Source: Methanobacteriota archaeon (lineage in GTDB: Archaea; Hydrothermarchaeota; Hydrothermarchaeia; Hydrothermarchaeales; JACQPM01). Taken from it: a stretch of 9,305 nt of DNA. Position numbers and translations under genes: made by a program. Of this stretch, positions 4,885 through 9,305 are shown piece after piece (the stretch's first letter is position 1; the number at the start of each line of letters is the position of its first letter). The notes under the pieces are model-generated. The model was given only the letters and a program-made list of their open reading frames with translations, was not told the DNA's origin and searched no databases. The stretch is from contig JACQPM010000086.1 in assembly GCA_016207475.1 (NCBI GenBank), forward strand, positions 1 through 9,305, read 5' to 3'.

Positions 4885-5397
4885 ATGCGGAATATCGTCC
4901 TCACCGGCTTCATGGGCGCCGGCAAGAGCACCGTGGGGAGGAGGCTCGGGGAGCGCCTGGGGATGGAGGTCGTGGATACAGACGACCTCGTGGAGGAGAT
5001 GGCAGGGATGAGGATCAGCGCCGTCTTCTCCACCTTCGGGGAGGCCTATTTCCGTGACTTGGAGTCCAAGGCCGTGGCCAGGGCCTCGGAGCTCGAGAAC
5101 CGCGTGATCGTAACTGGCGGGGGCGTCGTCCTGAGGAGGGAGAATATCGCGAACCTAAGGCGGAAGGGCGTCATAGTGTATCTCCATGCGGAGCCTGAGG
5201 TGATATACGAGCGGATAAAAGGGGAGCGCCACCGCCCCCTGCTCCAGGTGGAGGATCCCCTCGCGAGGATAAGGGAGCTCCTGACCTGCAGGGCCCCGTA
5301 CTACGCCGAGAACGACCTACTGGTGGACACATCCTCCAAGACCGTCGAGGAGGTGGTGGACGAGGTGGTGGAGAAGGTCCGGAGGCCGACTACTTGA
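4885..5397 (+). CDS. aroK: Shikimate kinase, bacterial P-loop (AroK/AroL) type
   Basis: A 170-residue cytosolic enzyme that phosphorylates shikimate with ATP to shikimate 3-phosphate. Walker A is GFMGAGKST (8-16). Shikimate-binding residues are in place: D34 in DTDD, R57 in YFRDLE, the GGG at 78-80, and R136 in CRAPYY; the lid arginine is R117 in RHRPLL. Length and residue spacing match bacterial AroK closely. Most archaea instead use an unrelated GHMP-family shikimate kinase, so this copy probably traces to transfer from bacteria or to a lineage that keeps the bacterial type (inference). Base composition looks like the neighbours, so a transfer would not be recent. ATG 4885 fits the family's N-terminus and the promoter spacing. 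It is divergent from tyrA, and its last 8 bases overlap the end of the convergent TPR-like gene. Confidence 0.95.
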   Translation: MRNIVLTGFMGAGKSTVGRRLGERLGMEVVDTDDLVEEMAGMRISAVFSTFGEAYFRDLESKAVARASELENRVIVTGGGVVLRRENIANLRRKGVIVYLHAEPEVIYERIKGERHRPLLQVEDPLARIRELLTCRAPYYAENDLLVDTSSKTVEEVVDEVVEKVRRPTT

Positions 5398-5752
5398 GAT
5401 TCCTGGCCTTCTTCAGGGAGTCGATGGAGCCGGACCTGAGGTAGAACTCCTCCGCCCTCTCCAGGTCCCCCATCTTGGCGTAGACGTCCCCCAGGAGGCC
5501 CAGGGGGTACTCGTTGCCGAAGTGCCCTTTGAGGAGGGCGTGGTTGAGAAGCTCCAGTGCTTGCCTCAAACGCCCCTCCCGCAAGCACTCCTCGGCCTTC
5601 TGGCAGAGGGGCATCTTATCCCGATAGGTCTTCTGGAAGAGGGCCAGCTCCTCGCCCCGAAGCCTCTTGGATATGAGGTCCGAGAGCTGGGCGGCGTTGA
5701 GGGCCCTGTAATTCGGATCCAGGCGTGTGAGGACCTCCTCCTCCTTGCCCAT
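5390..5752 (-). CDS. TPR-like protein of unknown function
   Basis: A 120-residue soluble protein I cannot assign to a named family. Residues about 50-115 contain two tetratricopeptide-like helical hairpins (AEECLREGRLRQALELLNHA; then LGDVYAKMGDLERAEEFYL), with the spaced small and aromatic residues typical of TPRs; such repeats usually mediate protein-protein contact. The first 50 residues are helical and charged, without a signal peptide or membrane segment. ATG 5752 follows the aIF1 stop by 6 bases, with a GAGG ribosome-binding site inside the end of aIF1, so it is the last gene of the aro-aIF1 operon. Its stop overlaps the end of the convergent aroK by 8 bases. A role tied to translation initiation is suggested only by adjacency. 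Confidence 0.75.
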   Translation of the reverse strand: MGKEEEVLTRLDPNYRALNAAQLSDLISKRLRGEELALFQKTYRDKMPLCQKAEECLREGRLRQALELLNHALLKGHFGNEYPLGLLGDVYAKMGDLERAEEFYLRSGSIDSLKKARNLK

Positions 5753-5758
5753 GGGGCC

Positions 5759-6058
5759 TCAGACCTCTTCGATCTCCCCGAAACCCTGCTTCTGGAGGAC
5801 CTCCTTGACCCTGGCCCTGTGCTCCCCCTGGAGTTCGATCTTGCCGTCCTTGACAGTACCGCCGCAGGCCAACTTGGACTTGAGCATCTTGGCCAGGTCG
5901 TCCAGGTTGACCTTCTTATCGTCTATCCCATCGATCACCGTCACCGACTTCTTGAACTTCCGCTGTTGGACGGAGATCCTTATCTTCTGGGCCTCTTTCG
6001 CTATCTCCTCGCAGATGCAGAGCTCCAACGGCAGGCCGCAGACTTCACAGACTCCCAT
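5759..6058 (-). CDS. sui1: Translation initiation factor aIF1 (SUI1 homologue)
   Basis: A 99-residue archaeal SUI1-family protein. The N-terminus carries a small Cys motif C4-x2-C7-x6-C14-x-C16 that can hold zinc, as in many archaeal aIF1 proteins. Residues 25-99 are the SUI1 fold, with [20 protein letters not shown], the conserved [20 protein letters not shown] loop region and the final helix-strand. Known: aIF1 binds the small ribosomal subunit near the P site and helps select the correct start codon and initiator tRNA. ATG 6058 has GAGGTGG about 7-9 bases upstream. It follows aroE by 35 bases in the same direction, with no TATA-like element in the gap, so it is probably co-transcribed with the aro genes. 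Confidence 0.95.
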   Translation of the reverse strand: MGVCEVCGLPLELCICEEIAKEAQKIRISVQQRKFKKSVTVIDGIDDKKVNLDDLAKMLKSKLACGGTVKDGKIELQGEHRARVKEVLQKQGFGEIEEV

Positions 6059-6093
6059 CTATCAACCACCTCTGAATCGTACCTTCGGCAAAG

Positions 6094-6945
6094 CTACTTC
6101 AACTCCTCCAAGACTACCTTTCGCATCAGTTCAAGAGGCGCATCTATGCCCAGCCAGATCTTCAGGCTCTCGGCACCCTGGTTCAGGAACATCTCCAGGC
6201 CGCTGATGGTCCTGGCCCCCGCCTCTCGCGCCTCCCTGAGGAGGCGGGTCTCCAGGGGGTTGTAGACGATGTCCATGACCGCCAGTCCTGGCCTGAGGAG
6301 GCCCTTCTCCACCAGGCTCTCTCCCACCTTGGGGTGCATCCCCACGGGAGTCGCATGGATGAGTATCTCCGCCTTCTCGATCCCTTCCCGGAGGCCCCCC
6401 TCCTCCAAGAGCCCGCCAGAGACCTCCACTCCCGTCCCCCTCCTCACGTCCTCCACCAGCCGCGCCACCTCCCCCTCCACTACCCCCAGGATGGTGAGGG
6501 ACGCCACGCCCCCCCGCAGGGCGAGGGCCATAGCAATGGCCCGGGCGGCTCCCCCGGAGCCCAGGATGAGGACCCTCTTCCCCAGGGGATCGGCCCCTCC
6601 TTCCCTCAGCGCCCGTAAGGCGCCTATCCCGTCGGTGTTGTAGCCTTCCAGGCTACCGTCAATCTTTACTGTATTCACAGCCCCTATCAGCCTGGCTTCC
6701 TCCGCGAGTCTGTCCAGGAGGGGCAAGATGGCGACCTTGTGGGGTATCGTGACATTTACCCCTCCGAAGCCCAGGGCCCGCATCCCCTCCACCGCCTTCG
6801 GCAGGTCCTTGGGAGGGACGCGGAAGGCCGTGTAGACGGAGTTGAGGTCCAGCGCCCTGAAGACGGCGTTGTGCATCGCCGGGGAGAGGGAGTGGGCGAT
6901 GGGGTCCCCTATGACACAGAAGAGCCTGGTGCCGGCGTCTACCAT
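6094..6945 (-). CDS. aroE: Shikimate dehydrogenase
   Basis: A 283-residue enzyme that reduces 3-dehydroshikimate to shikimate in the cytosol. Shikimate-binding SxS is S19-L-S21 (in HSLSPAMHN), the catalytic pair is K70 (NVTIPHK) and D105 (YNTDG), the dinucleotide loop is GSGGAARA (129-136), and Q256 lies in the C-terminal NQGAES. Oddly, the segment after the second Rossmann strand reads LTILGVVEGEVARL (150-163), where NADP-dependent family members have an NRT motif whose Arg holds the NADP 2'-phosphate; the cofactor preference may differ (inference). The frame is open much further upstream, but ATG 6945 matches the family N-terminus. It overlaps the end of aroD by 7 bases (ATGGTAG), implying translational coupling. 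Confidence 0.95.
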   Translation of the reverse strand: MVDAGTRLFCVIGDPIAHSLSPAMHNAVFRALDLNSVYTAFRVPPKDLPKAVEGMRALGFGGVNVTIPHKVAILPLLDRLAEEARLIGAVNTVKIDGSLEGYNTDGIGALRALREGGADPLGKRVLILGSGGAARAIAMALALRGGVASLTILGVVEGEVARLVEDVRRGTGVEVSGGLLEEGGLREGIEKAEILIHATPVGMHPKVGESLVEKGLLRPGLAVMDIVYNPLETRLLREAREAGARTISGLEMFLNQGAESLKIWLGIDAPLELMRKVVLEELK

Positions 6946-7652
6946 GGACCCCTCAGGATTTCCATCACCTGCCGCACCGCCCCCACCTCCAGCTGCCCGG
7001 GGGCCGTGGGTCTGCCGATGGAGGCGTATATGATCTTCGAGCCGAAGAAGGGGGTGGCGATCCTGGAGATCCTGCCCAGGTCCCCCATGGCTATGGTGCA
7101 GAGGGACCCCAAAGAGGCCGAGGTGTGGGTAACTTGGAGGAGCCTGAGGACGTCCCCCCGGGTATTGGCGGTTACCGCGAGCTTCGCCACGGAGGCGCCT
7201 ATGGAGAACTCTTCCTCCAGGACCTGCCTCATGACCTCCACCTCTGGGGTGCCAGAGAAATCGTGATAGGATACGATGACCGGTTTCATCTTCTCTTTGG
7301 CCAGGGCTATCACCTCGTCCCTCATGGCCCTCTCGGCCCTGAGCTCTATGTCCACCATATCTGCCAGCTCCATGGCCTCCAGGAGGATGCCTATGCGCTC
7401 CCTCTCGTTCCCGGGGAAGACACCGCCCTCCTTCTCCCACCGGTTGGCGAGGATTATGGGGAGGTCTACCTGGATCCGGAGGTTCTTGAGGAGCCTCTTC
7501 ACGGTGGCGGGGCTGGAATTTTCGAGGGAATCTGCCCTCACCTCCAGCATGTCCGCTCCCTTCACGTCCCTGGCTGCCGCCAGGAAGTCCTCCACGCTCC
7601 CCTCCATTAGCGATGCGCAGATAGCAGGCTCCTTGAGTCCTTTCACCAGCAT
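6939..7652 (-). CDS. aroD: 3-Dehydroquinate dehydratase, type I
   Basis: A 237-residue TIM-barrel enzyme that dehydrates 3-dehydroquinate to 3-dehydroshikimate through a Schiff base. Key residues are visible: E37 and R39 (EVRAD), R71, the catalytic pair H130 (SYHDF) and K157 (AKLAVTA, Schiff-base lysine), R197, and Q220 near the C-terminus. Length is usual for archaeal type I enzymes. The ATG at 7652 lies 2 bases past the stop of aroB', and its ribosome-binding site GAGAGG runs into that stop codon; its own end overlaps the start of aroE by 7 bases. Both junctions show tight operon packing with coupled translation. Confidence 0.96.
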   Translation of the reverse strand: MLVKGLKEPAICASLMEGSVEDFLAAARDVKGADMLEVRADSLENSSPATVKRLLKNLRIQVDLPIILANRWEKEGGVFPGNERERIGILLEAMELADMVDIELRAERAMRDEVIALAKEKMKPVIVSYHDFSGTPEVEVMRQVLEEEFSIGASVAKLAVTANTRGDVLRLLQVTHTSASLGSLCTIAMGDLGRISRIATPFFGSKIIYASIGRPTAPGQLEVGAVRQVMEILRGPW

Positions 7653-7654
7653 GC

Positions 7655-8803
7655 CTACCTCTCTATGATGCTCTCCTCCACCTCCATCCCGAAGTGGCGC
7701 CCCCCCTCTTTGGCGTGGAGGAGGACCTCATCCCCGAGCTTGAGCCTGGAGATGGAGATGGGCTTCCCGTCCTTGCCTACGAGCATGATGGTCTCTGCGT
7801 TCTGGAGGAGGGTCTTATATACCTTCCCTTCGCACTCGGCCTCCAGGAGCAGGAGGGGCCTCTTCTCGATCTTCACCCTCCCAACCACGACGCGCCTGGT
7901 CCCGCCCTTCCAGTCCACCGCCAGGACCTCGTCCCCGGCCTTGAGCTCGCTCAGGTACTTGGTCTTCATCCCCGGTCCAAGGACATAGGCGTGGACAGCG
8001 CCGGCGTTCACCCTGAAGGGGCGCGAGGCCACATACTCGGTCTCCAGGGTCTCGGAGTGGACAAGGAATAGACCGCTCCCCTGGGAGCCGATGAGCATCC
8101 CCTCCCCCACCTTGAAGATGGAGGCGGTGTCGACGCATACCCTGTCTCCCATCCCCACGGGGCTCAGGGTCTTGATCTTGCCGATCTTGAGTCCCACGGC
8201 CTCCGTGGCCTTGGAGACGGCCTCGGCCACGCCCTTGATCTCCCGGGGGTCCGGGTTCTGAAGGAGGACCCCGTCCACCCCCACCTCCAGGGTCTCCAGG
8301 GCCAATCTAGCCTCCTCTAGGTCCTGGACCCCGGCTATCACCTCCACCTGGGCCTTCTGGAGCTCTGCTATCAGGTTCTCTAGGGGTATCACCTTCCAGT
8401 CCTTGCCCACCACCAGGATGTAATCCGCCACCTTCCCCTCCAGGGCCGCCAGCCGCTCGTGGGCCTTGCTCTCTATCTCCACGTAGCCGCAGGTCCTGCG
8501 CCCCTTCCCCTTCAGCTCCCGGAGCCTTGCCAGGTCTTTGGACCTATCCAGCTCCTTGGGCAGCGGGGCCTTCCTTCCCCCCTCTCCGGCGCGCCCCACC
8601 AGCAGTATCGCGGCCTTCTCAGGGGTCTCCTCGCCAGCCCCTGCATCCACCACCAGGTCCACGCTACCCAGGGCTGACGCCTTCTCCAGGTCTTCCCCCT
8701 TCACCAGGATACCCTTGGCCCCCGCCTCCAGGGCCGAGGTGATGAGGACCTTCCGCTCTGCCCATGTGGGGCCTATGGTGGCATCTACCCAGAGGAACTT
8801 CAT
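7655..8803 (-). CDS. aroB': 3-Dehydroquinate synthase II (archaeal, AroB')
   Basis: A 382-residue enzyme of the MJ1249 family, unrelated to bacterial AroB. Known: it oxidatively deaminates and cyclises 2-amino-3,7-dideoxy-D-threo-hept-6-ulosonate (ADTH), using NAD+, to 3-dehydroquinate. The family is recognised from the N-terminus MKFLWVDATIGPTWAERK, the central SPVGMGDRVCVDTASIFKVG (213-232) followed by EGMLIGSQGSGLFLVHSE, and RPFRVNAGAVHAYV (261-274). The C-terminal third (about 280-382) is a beta-rich domain with the repeated pattern L-K-x-G-D-E-V-L (287-294 and 354-361). It is slightly longer than the roughly 360 residues I recall for the M. jannaschii protein. It follows aroA' by 38 bases and precedes aroD by 2 bases. 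Confidence 0.96.
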   Translation of the reverse strand: MKFLWVDATIGPTWAERKVLITSALEAGAKGILVKGEDLEKASALGSVDLVVDAGAGEETPEKAAILLVGRAGEGGRKAPLPKELDRSKDLARLRELKGKGRRTCGYVEIESKAHERLAALEGKVADYILVVGKDWKVIPLENLIAELQKAQVEVIAGVQDLEEARLALETLEVGVDGVLLQNPDPREIKGVAEAVSKATEAVGLKIGKIKTLSPVGMGDRVCVDTASIFKVGEGMLIGSQGSGLFLVHSETLETEYVASRPFRVNAGAVHAYVLGPGMKTKYLSELKAGDEVLAVDWKGGTRRVVVGRVKIEKRPLLLLEAECEGKVYKTLLQNAETIMLVGKDGKPISISRLKLGDEVLLHAKEGGRHFGMEVEESIIER

Positions 8804-8829
8804 CTATACACCAACGGTATACGCCCTCC

Positions 8830-8838
8830 CCTATATAT
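8830..8838 (-). promoter_or_regulatory. Possible internal box A before aroB'
   Basis: In the 38-base gap after aroA', the minus strand reads AATATATAG, centred about 31 bases before the aroB' ATG. It could give a second, near-leaderless transcript for aroB'-aroD-aroE-aIF1. A weak GGTG (8809-8812) before the ATG might act as a ribosome-binding site on a longer transcript. Confidence 0.35.
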
Positions 8839-8841
8839 TCT

Positions 8842-9305
8842 CTACTTCAGCTCCTTGAGGGCCTCCTTCACTTCGAATCCCTCATGGACGATCTTGGTCA
8901 TGGCCCTCACCATCTTGGTCGGGTCATCGGACTGGAAGACGTTCCTGCCTATACTGGCCCCGGCCCCTCCTGCTTCCACCGAGTCCTTGAGCATCTCCAG
9001 GACGTCCTGGGGCGTCGTCATCTTGGGGCCGCCGGCGATGACCACCGGCACCGGGCAGCCTTTTGCCACCTCTCTGAAGGTGTCCGGGTCCCCGGTGTAG
9101 TTGGTCTTGACTATATCGGCCCCCAGCTCAGCCCCGGCCCTGGCGGCGTGCTTCACCGCCTCGACAGCGTGCTCCGACTTGATCTCCTTCCCCCTCGGGT
9201 ACATCATGGCCACGAGGGGCATCCCCCACTCCACGCACTCCGCCGAGACCAGCACCTGGATCTGGAGCATGTCTGCCTCGTTCTCTGCCCCCACGTTTAT
9301 ATGGA
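8842..9305 (-). CDS. aroA': 2-Amino-3,7-dideoxy-D-threo-hept-6-ulosonate (ADTH) synthase, C-terminal part (cut by window edge)
   Basis: The last about 154 residues of a class I aldolase-like protein of the archaeal MJ0400 type; the frame stays open through the right edge (HINVGAENE at the edge). MMYPRG holds the conserved active-site Tyr, and DIVKTNYTG (Lys codon 9106-9108) holds the Schiff-base lysine; [11 protein letters not shown] and [10 protein letters not shown] are the phosphate-binding end of the barrel. Known: the MJ0400 enzyme condenses 6-deoxy-5-ketofructose 1-phosphate with L-aspartate semialdehyde to make ADTH, the first archaeal aromatic-pathway precursor. Closely related class I fructose-bisphosphate aldolases share these motifs, but the position directly before aroB' decides for ADTH synthase. 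A GTG at 9294 is an internal codon, not the start. Confidence 0.92.
   Translation of the reverse strand, partial: HINVGAENEADMLQIQVLVSAECVEWGMPLVAMMYPRGKEIKSEHAVEAVKHAARAGAELGADIVKTNYTGDPDTFREVAKGCPVPVVIAGGPKMTTPQDVLEMLKDSVEAGGAGASIGRNVFQSDDPTKMVRAMTKIVHEGFEVKEALKELK

Noticed and set aside
6946..7440. N-terminal extension of aroE to 448 residues
   Set aside because: The added 165 residues are aroD read in another frame; the family N-terminus begins at ATG 6945, which overlaps the aroD stop in a typical ATGGTAG junction.
8842..9305. Reading the aroA' fragment as fructose-1,6-bisphosphate aldolase
   Set aside because: The motifs are shared by both, but the position directly ahead of aroB', aroD and aroE makes ADTH synthase much more likely; a full-length alignment would settle it.
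1..9305. Mobile element, CRISPR array or prophage
   Set aside because: No transposase, integrase, terminal inverted repeats or regularly spaced repeats were seen; gene content is housekeeping throughout.

Overview
This window is archaeal chromosomal DNA. Three things point to Archaea: the early aromatic pathway is the archaeal version (ADTH synthase plus 3-dehydroquinate synthase II instead of DAHP synthase plus AroB), there is an archaeal aIF1/SUI1 factor, an archaeal/eukaryote-type HMG-CoA synthase and a Ser/His-type signal peptidase, and the promoters carry TATA-like box A elements, several so close to the start codon that the transcripts should be leaderless. Coding DNA is GC-rich and the short intergenic gaps are AT-rich. 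The lineage cannot be fixed from the sequence; a euryarchaeal-type organism is my best guess. No mobile elements, CRISPR arrays or phage genes are seen.

Layout: 1-996 (minus) holds a helix-turn-helix regulator immediately followed by the start of HMG-CoA synthase (mevalonate/isoprenoid lipid synthesis, cut by the left edge). At 1119-1192 (plus) lies a tRNA-Pro(CGG). At 1310-2497 (minus) is a DEAD-box RNA helicase with an AT-rich leader whose ribosome-binding site sits inside a hairpin. At 2629-2943 (minus) is an unrecognised small basic protein, divergent from a signal peptidase I gene at 3047-3493 (plus). Between these two is a perfect 10-bp inverted repeat that brackets the TATA-like elements.

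From 3494 to the right edge the window is an aromatic amino acid region: tyrA (minus, prephenate dehydrogenase) and aroK (plus, shikimate kinase) diverge from one short promoter region, and a minus-strand operon reads, from the right edge leftwards, aroA' (ADTH synthase, partial), aroB' (DHQ synthase II), aroD, aroE, aIF1 and a TPR-like protein. Together these encode the route from the ADTH precursor through dehydroquinate, dehydroshikimate and shikimate to shikimate 3-phosphate, plus the tyrosine branch. EPSP synthase, chorismate synthase and chorismate mutase are not in the window.

The most interesting points are: TyrA ends in a domain that reads like the FDX-ACB (tRNA anticodon-binding) domain of phenylalanyl-tRNA synthetase beta subunits; the shikimate kinase is the bacterial P-loop type rather than the GHMP type usual in Archaea; the DEAD-box helicase leader can fold to hide its own ribosome-binding site; and AroE lacks the usual NRT cofactor motif.
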